A stretch of DNA of 64,000 nucleotides from Pohlia nutans. Lineage: Eukaryota > Streptophyta > Bryopsida > Bryales > Mniaceae. Location: assembly GCA_022496805.1 (NCBI GenBank), contig CM040100.1, positions 25,263,009 to 25,327,008 on the forward strand. The letters are read 5' to 3'. Numbering within the stretch: the first letter of the stretch is position 1; every line of letters begins with the position of its first letter. Shown here one piece after another: positions 23,300 to 34,290 of the stretch. The notes beneath the pieces are model-generated. The model was not told the origin of the DNA, ran no database searches, and saw nothing but the letters and a program-made list of their open reading frames with translations. The translations under genes and the position numbers were made by a program.

Positions 23300-25436
23300 C
23301 CTAGGTCTTGAATCCTATGCTGTTGAGATTTTGAGGGTAGATGCACAATGAAGTTGGCTTTTCAAAAAGCCAAGGCACGCCCAATTCCAAGCTAGGATAA
23401 AGAAATGGCAACCCAAAAACCGGAAGGGGCTCAAAGGGAGTCCGGCGGGAGGTTTTCTTCTTCTTCTCTTCCTTGTTCCCTATCTTCTTCTTGTCTTCTC
23501 TTCTCTCTTCTTCTTCTCTTCATGTGATCTTGTTCCCTTGATCTCCTTGTGATCAAAGGCCACCTCCATGGTGGTTTTGAGCTCACAGTGCCATGAGCCA
23601 CTTCCTGGAATGTTGTGCCTTAGTTCTTTAGAAATTCATTATGCCAAGTTCGTGACTGTTTGTAGTCATTCATATGGAACGAGTGACCAGGCTTGACTAG
23701 ATTCAGTCATGAAGTTAGAATACGTGACTGATATTAGTAATGACGTTAGAATATATGACTTTACACAGTCATAGAATTTGAATAAGTGCCATGAGCCTTG
23801 GAGAAGTACATCTTTGTATCAAAGCAGCAATTTAGTCCCAACTGATCCTTGTTTTGTGTTTTTTTTATTATTATAGGTTGTACAAGAAGGTGAGGACCCG
23901 GAGTTCAAGAAGGGTGACCCTGTAAGACTCAAGGGACTAGAAGTGTCGTAGCACGTGATACCGGATATTCCCCTAAAACGCACTTTTTCGTGTCAAGAAC
24001 GCTCGTAGAGGTGATTTCCGGGTTATCGTTCCGCGGAGATTCTGTGAAGTGGGAAGTTTCCGGAGATGGTCCCGGACTGGTGATCTCTCTCTCTCTCTCG
24101 TCACCAGATGAATTCCTCTTTCCTACTTAACCGGGCCTCCTCCTTCTAGCTGACCCGGTTACGGCTAGATCCGGTTTTCGTCCGAGTTGGGAATTTATCC
24201 AACCCTACTCTGTCCGGTCTATCCAAACAACTCAAACTGGTTTACATTAACCTCTGTTTTCCTTCAGAGGGTTCTCCATTTACATTTAGCGGTGCTGGAT
24301 TTAAAGACACACCCTTCCTGCTGATTCAAGTGATGGGAACTTCACTACCTTCCGGTTATTCTAACTCAACTCCTCAATCCGGGAAATTCCCGTATTGCAC
24401 TTCAACTGCAGATTCATCCCAAACCCACAGCCGGTCACTTAAGCGCAACCCGGTTTTCTCCCTTCTAAAAATACTACAACGACTTGATAACCGGGATGGA
24501 CCCTTATCCGGGGTGTCCGGAATCGGTTGGACTCCTAACAGTTCGTTTTACTCTGATCATTCCGGCTCTCCATATCACATGGTCTACCCAGATGCTGGAA
24601 CCTCAACCGGACTACCCGTCCAGGAGTTCTGAGAGGACCGGAGTACCCCCTCCTATCCACTCAACCACTAATCCGGATTATACCTTGCAACCGAGCACAT
24701 AACAACCCACATTCAAACAATCTCTGAGTTTTCCCAATACCTGGACTCTTAACTGGATCTACAACAGAACCCGGTTACTCTGGTTACCCGGACTCATCTG
24801 GCACACGGTCTACCCAGGTGCTGGCACCTCAACCGGACTACCCGTCCAGGAGTTGTGAGAGGACCGGAGTACCCCCTCCTATCCACTCAGCCACTAATCC
24901 GGATTATACCATGAAACCAAGCACGGACAAACCCGATCAATCCTTCCGGTCACCAAGGGACTAATTGGGCCATAGTCTCATTCAACAACCATACACACAC
25001 AAACAATCCGGTTTGTAGAAGAGTATGCCTATGATTATTCACAAAGAGAAAATGGTACACAAAAAGACCCCAGGAATGAGGAACATCCCTGGATAAAAAG
25101 AAAACACAAAGCCGACCAGATCCGGGGAACCCGCAGATCCTAAAAACCCGGGATCCGGAAAACCGGGGGACTACCCCACGATTAGTTCTCTGCCTACACT
25201 GCAACTAACATTAGAATCCTAACAACTAATTCCAAACGGAATCCTACCCTACTGCACAAAGGCCCACAAGGCCGGATCCATCAAACTCGGAACCCTAACT
25301 ACTCAGCCGCTCCCGAGCAGCTGTCCCCGATCCGATCCCTCCAATCCGCTCCCTGCTCACCGCGTTCTCCTGCCGTTCGCTTACCGGTTCGCGCCGTTAC
25401 GCATCACCCGATTGACCGTCCGGGTCGCCTCCTGGC
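23300..25436. other. outer-CACTA interior, CCGG-rich block with internal duplication
   Basis: Non-coding as far as I can see. From 23,930 it becomes rich in CCGG/ACCGG words. A block of about 110 bp is repeated at 24,590-24,700 and 24,800-24,910 (shared CTCAACCGGACTACCCGTCC and ATCCACTCA.CCACTAATCC). The composition matches 34.3-36.6 kb across the nested element, suggesting one original CCGG-rich unit split by that insertion. Confidence 0.4.
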
Positions 25437-25467
25437 CACTACGGCAGATCGGTACTGTTATGACTGG

Positions 25468-26586
25468 GAGAATGTGACTGGGGGTGACAGGCGACTGCCG
25501 GCAGTCACGTTCTGCGAGGGCAAAATTGTCGGCGGCGGCCAAATTTGACAATGTGACTGGCAGTCATATTCTGCAGTCATACTTGCCAGCTGTACCGTAT
25601 AAAGTGGGTGGGAGCGTCGTATATCTTCGTAGGGAACGAATGGGAACGTTCTTGGAGAACGCCCAGTCATATTTGGCAGTCACATTCTTCTCCTAGTCAT
25701 ATTTTGCAGTCACATTTTCCCTACAGTCATATATATATTTTTTTGGGCAGCCCAAAATTACAAACATTGCTCGAGACAGTTTACATGTATTTTGGCCCTC
25801 TCAATCACTGTATAGTATGAGGGTTTAGGTTATTTATATTATAGGGAGAAATTGTGTCCAAAATTGAGTAATGTTTTATTTGAGTTACATTAGTTGGGAA
25901 TTGTCCATATATATTATTTTCATAATTGATTAATTAAATATTTATTCACTTTTTTTTTGGGGGGGGAGGGGGGGGGGGAATTGGCGAGGAATATATAAAG
26001 TAGTTATTGCCGATTTTTTTTCATTGTGTACATGCATACTGTAGTAGTTAAAAAATGGCGTAAGCATGCATTGGGAGGAAAGAATGAAATGAATGAGTGT
26101 TATGCGGCCAAGACAATAGTGTACTAAATATGTTTGCGTATATATATGTACATATTTACATATATATATATTTATATATTTAAATATATTTACAGCAAAG
26201 TTTTATATATACAACAGTCTGTCTTGGCCGGGGAGTCAGTCAGAGTCTCAGTCACAGTACTCTAAATCATCTACCGATGTGTCGTTTTGTCAGAGACGTT
26301 CTAATGCTTTAGCAACCACCTCTGGGGCTAGCGCTACTTCCACTGCATCGCCCAAACTATGGGTGTCTTTGGTATGAAATCCTCATATGGGCCCGTGGCT
26401 TCACGAGTCCGGGAATATTTGATGTTTTGCCCAAAGATATGCATTGTACTTCATCCATTCTCTGATCTTTGGAGAATAACACTACTAGAAAATCCAATTG
26501 TTGTGTTGATTCAGTCATATTGATCAGGGATACTTTTCTATTGATTTGGTCGCGTTTTTGTCCAAATCAACATATTTCTATCTTAA
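25468..26586. repeat. left subterminal array and AT-rich spacer of inner CACTA
   Basis: 25,468-25,735 holds many GCAGTCATATT/GTGACTGGCAGTCA words. The rest is AT-rich, with TATATA runs near 26,140-26,210 and a G-tract at 25,960. No coding is supported. Confidence 0.5.
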
Positions 26587-27363
26587 TCAATAGAAAAATG
26601 TCTCATAATTGATACACTGTCCTTCGAGGATCTCGTCGTACATTGATAGGTCTTCTTTATCATCCCTCACTCTTTCCGTAGTAGTTGTATACTCCTGCTT
26701 ATACTCGGTGTAGAATCTCAATGCCTCGACTATAGCATAGCCTTCGGCTATGCTATCTTCTGGTCGAGCACGATTTGGGACGTACCCTTTCAATGTCTTC
26801 ACGTACCTTTTTATAGGATACGTCCATCGTGTATGCACGCGTCCACAAATTTCCACTTCGTCCACGAAGTGCATAACCAAGTGGCTCATGATGTCAAAAA
26901 ATGATGGTGGGAATTCCTTTTCCAACATGCATAATACTATGGCCACTTCGCACCTCATCTCTTCTATTGCCTTGGAATCAATAGACTTAGCACATATCCT
27001 CCCGAATACCTGGCTCAACATTATTATTGATGTCCGAACTTCCCTTACCATTGTAGAATGCACACATAATGGCAACACTTGTTGCATGAGGACATTGTAG
27101 TCATGGGATTTTAGGCCTTTGATTTGCCCATCCATGTTCACACGCTTCTTTAGCTGCCCCACGTACTAGGTGGAGGTTCGCAAGGAACGCACTTGGTCTA
27201 CAAACACCTGCCGCTCTTTTTTCGTCAGAAGGTATGAGGATCGAAGTAATAAGACGCTGCCGAGTTTCTTTCCTTGTACGGGCCATAGATGTCTGCGTAT
27301 ATTCGCTTCCTTCATGTCGAGACGGACTTCAAGGGTGTCCTTATCTCCAAATATGGTTTTCAT
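26587..27363 (-). pseudogene. CACTA transposase C-terminal half (DUF4218-type), inner element
   Basis: Read from 27,363 down: DTLEVRLDMKEANIRRHLWP, then a shift near 27,165, then GLKSHDYNVLMQQVLPLCV, VMHFVDEVEICGRVHTRWTY, IKRYVKTLKGYV and NRARPEDSIAEGYAIVEAL, ending at 26,587. These are signature blocks of the DUF4218 region that follows Transposase_21 in CACTA proteins. The upstream TNP2 core is missing here, so with the frameshift the element cannot encode its own full transposase. Confidence 0.75.
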
Positions 27364-27399
27364 AACATTCTCAGCAATATTTTTTCACGGTGCATAACA

Positions 27400-29100
27400 T
27401 TCAATGTGTGTTGAATTAGAAGATCCTGCACAATGACTCGGACTAGTCACAAATTAGATTCCACGCATCACAACATCACTATGTATAGTCATGTCACTGT
27501 ACATGATTGCGTGCAGTCACATAGTTCCAAGTAGGATATCTCTTCTTCTTGGCATAACTGTAGATGCTTTAGGCTTTGGAGCTCCCCTTCTTCCATCATG
27601 TGGAGAGAACCAGACTACACAGTTAGGGCGAAAGTGTGTTTTGAGAATGCCTTTGAAGCAGATACTGCTCACATGCACACAATGACAATAGTATGGTGAT
27701 ACACACGAGAGGATAGTCATATCACGGAACTTAGTCATATAACTGTACAGCGAAAATATGACCGGAGGAAGTCATATGACTGAACGGAATCATATATATG
27801 ACTTGAGGGAGTCATATATATGACTCGTCATAGTTATATACATCGGTTTAGGGTTAATGTTTTACACGTGGCCAACAGAGTGGACCCTGCCACCGCTATG
27901 GTAATTATACATCACCATTCCTGAGTGTTCCATGGTTTATGCAACATTCGAAATTCCCACACAATATTTCCTAAGTATCTCATTGCATCCTATGGCCCTA
28001 TTAATGAAGCCACCGACATTTCTCTTCAAAAGCATCTCCGTCGATGTACAAGTCCAGTTCAACTTGCATCACATATAACTTCACTTGAGGTTGTGCCATG
28101 TTCAAAGTTCTATATTCTGGCATGGTGTACTGTTGTCTTACAAAAAGAAGCAGTTCCTCTCCCTCTTTGGCAGATTGGAGTGCAAATAAACTCCAGTCCA
28201 TGAAGGGGAAGTTGGACACCCTTACTTCCTAGTCTCTATTCTAATACAGAAATTGTGTTAGCTTTAGAATGGGCCCGCCACACCATTGTCCATCATACAC
28301 GTCCGACAGCCACTTCAGCAAAGCTCGTACTCTCGCAGATTTTGCTGTCGACATGGTGGGCGTTGAAGATTGTTTTCCTCTTAGAAAGGTTCTTAGCGAT
28401 GTCATATATGCGGCTTTTACAATGGGTCTCCATTGGGCTACGGAAGTCATATAGAAGAAGATTTAAACTCACCCTAAGCACGAACACCTGGTTATATTCA
28501 TTCAGAAGTGGTTGGTTCGAATTTCTTACCAAGATAGATGCTGTAAAAACTAAAAATAGGCTCCCTTTTTCTGTTGAGAAGATGCTTTTGAATTGAAGCT
28601 CGATCGAGGACTTTCCCTCCCACACATTCTATGCATAGACATGGATATTTAGATAATCGCATGGCGTCTACTTGAATCTTTTCTTCTTGGCATAACTGTA
28701 GATGCTTCAGGCTTTAGAGCTCTCCTTCTACCATTCTATGGAGTGAATCTGTATTCACTTTGGGTCAAATTGTGTTCTAAGAATACCTTAGATGTAGAGA
28801 TTGGTCATATCTAAGTAGTCACATTACTAGGGTGATACATACAAGTAGGGGAGTCATATAATCCGGGGCAATCATATAACGCAAAACAATTTTATAACCC
28901 GAGGTAGTCATATAACCCGGGGTAGTCATATAACGTAGGGCAGTCATATAATCCAGGGCTGTCATATAACATGGGCAATCATATAACTTGGGGCAGTCAT
29001 ATAACTTGGAGCAGTTATATAACTTGGACCAGTCATATAACCTGGGGTAGTCATATAACTAACAAGTGTTATAGAACTCACAGGAGTTTTACTAAGGGCC
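27400..29100. repeat. GTCAT-rich inner-CACTA region with a duplicated ~180-bp block
   Basis: TTCTTCTTGGCATAACTGTA starts two related blocks at about 27,542 and 28,680, each followed by a GTCATAT array. The second array (28,860-29,060) is a run of about ten GTCATATAAC-type units roughly 15-20 bp apart. Reading frames between them (27,900-28,600, both strands) match nothing I recognise. Confidence 0.5.
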
Positions 29101-29342
29101 AAAATTTTAGGAATTTTTTTTCACTTTTTTTCAAATTTAAAGAATAATTTTTTTGAAAAATATAAGTGCCGAATCTATTTTAAGAAAATTAATTAAATAT
29201 TCGACACCCTACTGTTGAATCCAATTGTGTACTACGGTAATTCAAATAGAACCAAATTTTATATCACTAGAATCAATGAAAAATATTGAAAACTATAAAA
29301 TAAATAAATATGCTTTTATTTGTTGTTTTTCATGTTCCCTAG

Positions 29343-29835
29343 CCCTTTAACGTCCCGATTCAACACTATTTTCAAAGATTTGTTATAAAATGTTTGATGA
29401 AAAATAAAAATGGAGTTGATGTACAAAGCAAAGTTGTAAATATCAATGTGAAGATAACATCTATACAGTTGGATTCATCATATTTATTGTTAATATATTT
29501 TAAAGAATTTTTCAAGGTTTTCTCTTGAAATTCAATTTAAAATCCAGAATTAACACAAAAAATCAAAAAATATTTTAATGAAATTGGAATAACATGCATT
29601 ACAAGATGGTATAGTTTCCATTGTTTGATTCTACTTATTATACAAAATCATGTTTTAGGTCTCACTTTTTGAACTAAGAATGAAACTTGACGTAAACTAC
29701 TTTTGTTATTTTTCAAAAATTCACAATATCTTACTTTGAAGGTCCATACCATACAAATGGTAGTCAACTAGCACAAGAATCAAGAGAATTTTGGATGGAT
29801 GAAAAAAATTGCGAAGGAACGTGTCAGAAATTATA
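29343..29835. mobile_element. piggyBac-like MITE, reverse copy of the 8.5 kb element
   Basis: The reverse complement matches 8,509-9,334 block by block (TGCTAGTTGACTACCATTTG, AAGATATTGTGA, AAGTAGAATCAAA, ATCAACTCCATTTTT) but lacks the 295-bp nested element. The low-coordinate end reads TAGCCCTTTAACGTCC, so the TTAA is mutated. The other end is approximate. Confidence 0.65.
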
Positions 29836-30449
29836 AGATTTGAAAATGTTATAGATTTTTACTCTCGACAAAAAAATTTACCAAAGACAGTGATTCCAAT
29901 ACTATTGAAAGATCCCCATCTTGACCAATATAGAGGGTAAAAAATTTGGTCAACAGTAAAAACTTACAACATGTTTATGTAAATTAGTGTATCTCACACT
30001 AAATACACTATTTAGAGTAGCTAGGTTGTTTTACAGGAAGGCAAAGGTAATGGCAATCGGGAGGGGAAGGTCAACAAGATCTCAAAGCTCGAAACACATA
30101 ATAAAAAAGAAGAAAATACTGTAGTGACTTAATGCCGGCATTGGAGCAACACGCCGACCAACACTGGTTGATAGCTTTTTTTTTTTAAATTGTAAGAAGA
30201 AAAACAAATTGTTGGCAGTTAGTTTTTTTTTTTTTTTTTTTTCATTTTTCACTCTAATCCCATAACTTCCAACCACCTCCAACAACCAGCTCTCTCCATC
30301 CTTTTGATGTAAAGGCAACGCGCGTGAAGGCTACTGTATGTTATGCCAGATGAAAAACCATGAAACAGATAAAAACAATAACAATACGTAAAGTTGACTG
30401 TCAAAAAGCGGAAAAAAAAAATAATAATAAATCCTAGGGTTTAGGGTTT
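29836..30449. other. non-coding inner-CACTA sequence
   Basis: AT-rich, with A/T homopolymers at 30,177-30,242. A short TTTAGGGTTTA motif lies at about 30,437, just before the synthetase exon. No gene seen. Confidence 0.35.
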
Positions 30450-31775
30450 ATGGTGACGAGGACGACCCGTCGTCTCTCCCGTCTCTCCCGAATTAGGATT
30501 TGCAGGGGTTTGGGGATGCAGGCAGAAACATGGACTTGTATTGCAGTTTGCGTCTCTCTCTCTGTCCACCGTCTCTTTCCCCTGCTGGCCCTAAACCCTA
30601 AACCCCCGCTCTTGCTGCTTCCCCGGCCTTGTCGCTCCTCTTCTGTCCGCCCTCTTCATCTTCCGCGCACTTTTTTCTCGCACCGGCCGCGAGCGATGCC
30701 AGCTTCGAGCGATGCCGCTCCTACCGCCCCTGCCGCGGCCGTGGACGCAGACGTCGACCTCGCAGATGTCGGGGTTGGGAGCGTGCGGCAGCAAATCGTG
30801 AACCTGGTGTGGGAGTCGCTGGCCACCATTGTGCCGAACGTGGAAGGCATGGAGCCGCAGGTGGCGTCATGCGGAAATCCCAAGAACGGTGATTACCAAT
30901 GGTGAGTGGCAATTCGTTCCAAATTTTCGGTGTACCATTCTTGAGTTTGCTAGGGTAGGAAGGAGTTGTTTTTGGGATTAAAGTCTTTTTTGTAGCAATT
31001 GAAGTAACTCAGGATCAAATTGATGTAGGCTTATTGAATTTGCTCATTTGTGAAAGATGTCGGTGGTTTTAGGTTTTCATGGATGATTTCTTAGAAATAT
31101 TTGACTGCCATAGATTTAGGAGCATCAATTTTGTCGGGATGCTTGTGTTTGGGATTCTTGAGTTTCGGAGCAAAACCTGAACTCGTCTAGACACAGAAAT
31201 GGTGCAGAGGAATGAGTGTATGCGTGAGAACTCGTTTTGAGTGCTGTTTGTTGAAATGGTTCAGAAACTGCATCAACTGCTGTTGCAAGGAGTTGGCGCG
31301 TGGGCTCCTGTGCTAAAATACAAGCGGGTCGTGGTAGACTTTTCGTCCCCAAATATCGCCAAGGAGATGCATGTCGGTCACTTGAGGTCTACAATCATAG
31401 GTGACAGCCTGTGTCAGATGTTGGAGTACTGTGGTGTGGAGGTTTTGCGGCGAAATCACGTTGGTGATTGGGGAACTCAGGTGGGTGGTTTTTCATCGGT
31501 TTAGGGTTAGTTTAAGATTGTCGAATTCTTGGTGGGAGTGGTCATTTAGGGTTTAGGGTTGAGCATACAGATGTGTAAGACAAAAACTGGTGCGTTAGTT
31601 GTGGAAAAACGGATGTTCATGCCAAAACAGTGCATAGTCTTGCCCATAGGACATTTTGATGCACGGTCCTAAAGTGTGGTCTGTGGCTTGTCAGTTTGGA
31701 ATGTTGATCGAGTTTCTTTTTGAGGAGTTTCCTAACTGGGAGGAGATTGGAGATCAGGCCGTTGGAGATTTGCAG
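30450..31775 (+). pseudogene. arginyl-tRNA synthetase 5' fragment captured in CACTA
   Basis: Class I aminoacyl-tRNA synthetase that charges tRNA-Arg. Three exons are seen: 30,450 or 30,696 to 30,901 (ends NGDYQ), 31,265-31,480 ([20 protein letters not shown] with the HIGH-type HVGH, then [11 protein letters not shown]) and 31,695-31,775 (FGMLIEFLFEEFPNW...GDLQ). An exon or exons encoding the segment between NGDYQ and the HVGH exon is absent from 30,902-31,264, and the flanking phases (2, then 0) do not join. Nothing after GDLQ, including the rest of the catalytic and anticodon-binding domains, follows. The frame from 30,450 adds an 82-residue Arg/Ser/Leu-rich leader that could be an organelle transit peptide. 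Location inside a CACTA supports capture rather than a resident gene. Confidence 0.8.
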
Positions 31776-33240
31776 GTAAGCATTTGCAGATTTGCAGGTA
31801 AGCAGGACATTTCTAAACAATGCAGTAAAAGATGCCTTTTTAAAACAATCACCTTAATTTCATTTCTTCTTCAGATCATTGATGGTCATAAAGTCAATTG
31901 GAGGTATGGAAGAATTCATTATAGACTAGTTAAGTGGCCAGGCAATACAACTGAAGATTGCATTTTTTTTTTGAATGAGAAGATGGACTCGCACAATTAC
32001 CAGAATAATTGAAGAAATGTGAGATATCCTTCATGAGTTTGCAGTCTGGCATGGACACTCTTCCATAGATGTAAGATATCCACCTTCAAAGTAGTCATTA
32101 ATGTATCTCTGCCTGTAGGATAGTAAGAAGTTTTCTGTTCAATCGCTTATCTTTTTTCAGTCTACGACTTTCCTTGTTTGTCATTCAACTAGTGGCACAA
32201 GTGGTTTGCAGGCACCTGTGTCGGGTTCCAAGAAGCCGGCTGTGGATGGTACTCTCATTTTTCTTACTGCTGGTATTTATCTCCAACCATATCCTGCGAT
32301 ACCAAGCTTAGCTATTAACAAGTTATGTTCCTGTGTTCTTTACATGGTAAAATTTCTCTTGGTGTGCAAAGGACGAATTGCCTTCATATTTAATTGTAAC
32401 CATTTAATCGATTTTGAATGGAGAACACCTTAATAGCAGTCAGAAGCAATTTTCCTAGTGTTTAGAAATCTATGGTTCTTTGAAATGTTACTTTGTCTTT
32501 GTATTTGTTCTTTGAAATTGTTGAAGTTCTCTTAGGTTTAATGCTCTAATATTTTTGCTGTAATAGGGACTAGTCATAAAATTTCAAATGTCACAAGGAA
32601 GTGTCCTAAATCAATGGAATGTGTATTACAGGAACTAGTCATAAAATGTCGAATGCATATAACATGGACTAGTTATAAAATAACGAGTGTAACAGGGACT
32701 AATCATAAATTGTGAAATGTAAGTAACAGTGAAATCATAAAGGAAATCTTGTATGAAATCATAAAGGAAATCTTGTATGCGTTGTGTAACTGTCAGTTGC
32801 CGAGGAGGTGCATACAAGTTCTTGACAAAGGAATGTGTCAAGCACAACTTCTCCAACTGGATGACGAAGAGAATCATAAGGAACTTGCAGCGAAGAGGGT
32901 GGTCAAGCGGGCAGAAAAAGCAGGCAGTTTGTCGAAGGTGAGAGGCGGCGGGAAGTTCCCATCGGTAAGGGTACTATGGAAGCATTCAAGGCAGCCTCAA
33001 ATGCATGAAGTAAGATTCTCATAATTAGTTAGTCCATATTTTCAGTGGGATTACAAGCCCAAAATGCATGATACAAAATTTGTGTAAGATTGACTCATTT
33101 AGCTTTGTTTTGAGATATTCACTACTAAATATAAATGATCTCATTTACATTTCTTTAAACTCACTTCTATGTCTCCAACAATTGCCTCCTCTGTATTTGC
33201 AAAGTTAATTTTGTATGTTATTGCGTATATCTAGTTTATA
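31776..33240 (+). other. region after synthetase fragment, with an unrecognised coding-like segment
   Basis: No synthetase homology continues. An array of GGGACTAGTCATAAAAT-type units lies at 32,569-32,730. A frame at 32,749-33,024 contains a charged helix-like stretch (LLQLDDEENHKELAAKRVV, KRAEKAGSLSK) that could be another captured exon; I do not recognise it. Between 31,776 and 32,560 nothing is supported. Confidence 0.3.
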
Positions 33241-33249
33241 GTCTGTTAT

Positions 33250-34229
33250 ATTAGCCGCTACATCCTTTGATGCATGACTACAACGCGTCATAATAGTTTG
33301 GAATGACTTCTGAAACATGACTGCAAATCTCGACTAAGAGTAATGCGAATCTAACTCAATGTAGTTACAAACATCGCACAAAATCCCAGTAATGTGACTC
33401 CCAATCATCCACCACATCACTTTATCAAGTTATACATTGAGATACATATCAACAATAAAGTGACTACAGGGAGTCATGTAATGTTTGTAGTGTTTCCAAT
33501 ACTATGACTAGAACTAGTCATGTGACTTACTAAAGCCAAAATATGATTGATGATTTCAAAAATATGACTTGAAGCAGTCACAAAACGTTCCAGTAGGGCT
33601 GCCACATCGGCCCAAATATGACTCGACATAGTCATATTCCACGTCACCCTAAAACATCACTACTAGTCACATTCCACGTCAGCGACATTATGAGCCAAAA
33701 TATGACTCCACACAGTCAGATTCCACGTTAGCCGAAAATATGACAGGCAGTCACATTCCACGTGGAGGTGCCACGTCAGCAAGAATATAACTCCACAGAG
33801 TCACATTCCATGTCAGCAGAAAAATATGACTCCACAGAGTAACATGCCACGTCGGATGCCACGTGAGCAGAAAAATATGACTCCACAGAGTCACATGCCA
33901 CGTCAGATGACACGTCAGCAGAAGAATATGACTTGACAGAGTCACATGCCACGTCGGATTTTGGCCTCGGCTGCCCGGGCAGACCACGAAAAGTCAAGGA
34001 CAAGGGCCGGTCAAGTGGGCGGCTGGAGGTGCTGACGTGGCACGTACATGGAGCCCCCTTATACGTTTTGGGTCGTATTTATTCATATGACTAAATGTCC
34101 GAAGCGACTCGTCGGTAATGAGCCCGCCTTGTCACCGCGCGCGTCACATTCCACGTCAGCAGAAAATATAACGCGCAGTCACAGAACCTGTTTCTATGAC
34201 TGCGCGCAGTCATAAACGCAGTCATCCTG
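33250..34229. repeat. right subterminal array of inner CACTA
   Basis: Dense repeats of GACTCCACAGAGTCACAT, GCCACGTCAGCAGAA and AGTCATA words in both orientations, ending at the inverted terminus at 34,230-34,260. Units are 35-60 bp and imperfect. Confidence 0.6.
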
Positions 34230-34290
34230 CCAGTCATAAAAGTACCGATCTGCCGTCGTGTGGCCCACCCTCTGGCCTTCCATCCACACC

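Larger units (their letters stand above)
25437..34260. mobile_element. nested CACTA-like element, 8.8 kb, inner
   Basis: The left end CACTACGGCAGATCGGTACT (25,437) pairs with an inverted right end finishing ATCTGCCGTCGTG at 34,260; about 30 bp match with two mismatches, including CACTA versus CACGA. TGGC flanks both sides (25433-25436 and 34261-34264). Arrays of GCAGTCATATT and GAGTCACATGCCACGTC fill the two subterminal regions. Inside are a DUF4218-type transposase remnant (-), arginyl-tRNA synthetase exons (+) and a piggyBac-like MITE. Treating it as a separate element explains why transposase parts in the outer span are out of order. The one-base-long duplication compared with the usual 3 bp is a caveat. 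Confidence 0.65.

Noticed and set aside
24300..24910. Proline/serine frames in the CCGG-rich block as a gene
   Set aside because: Repetitive, short, no splice-consistent structure.
25440..29100. Regular short repeats that superficially suggest a CRISPR array
   Set aside because: Units vary, occur in both orientations, lack uniform unique spacers and sit at CACTA ends in a eukaryotic genome.
31776..33030. Continuation of the arginyl-tRNA synthetase
   Set aside because: No synthetase motif follows GDLQ; the charged frame at 32.75-33.0 kb does not match the family.
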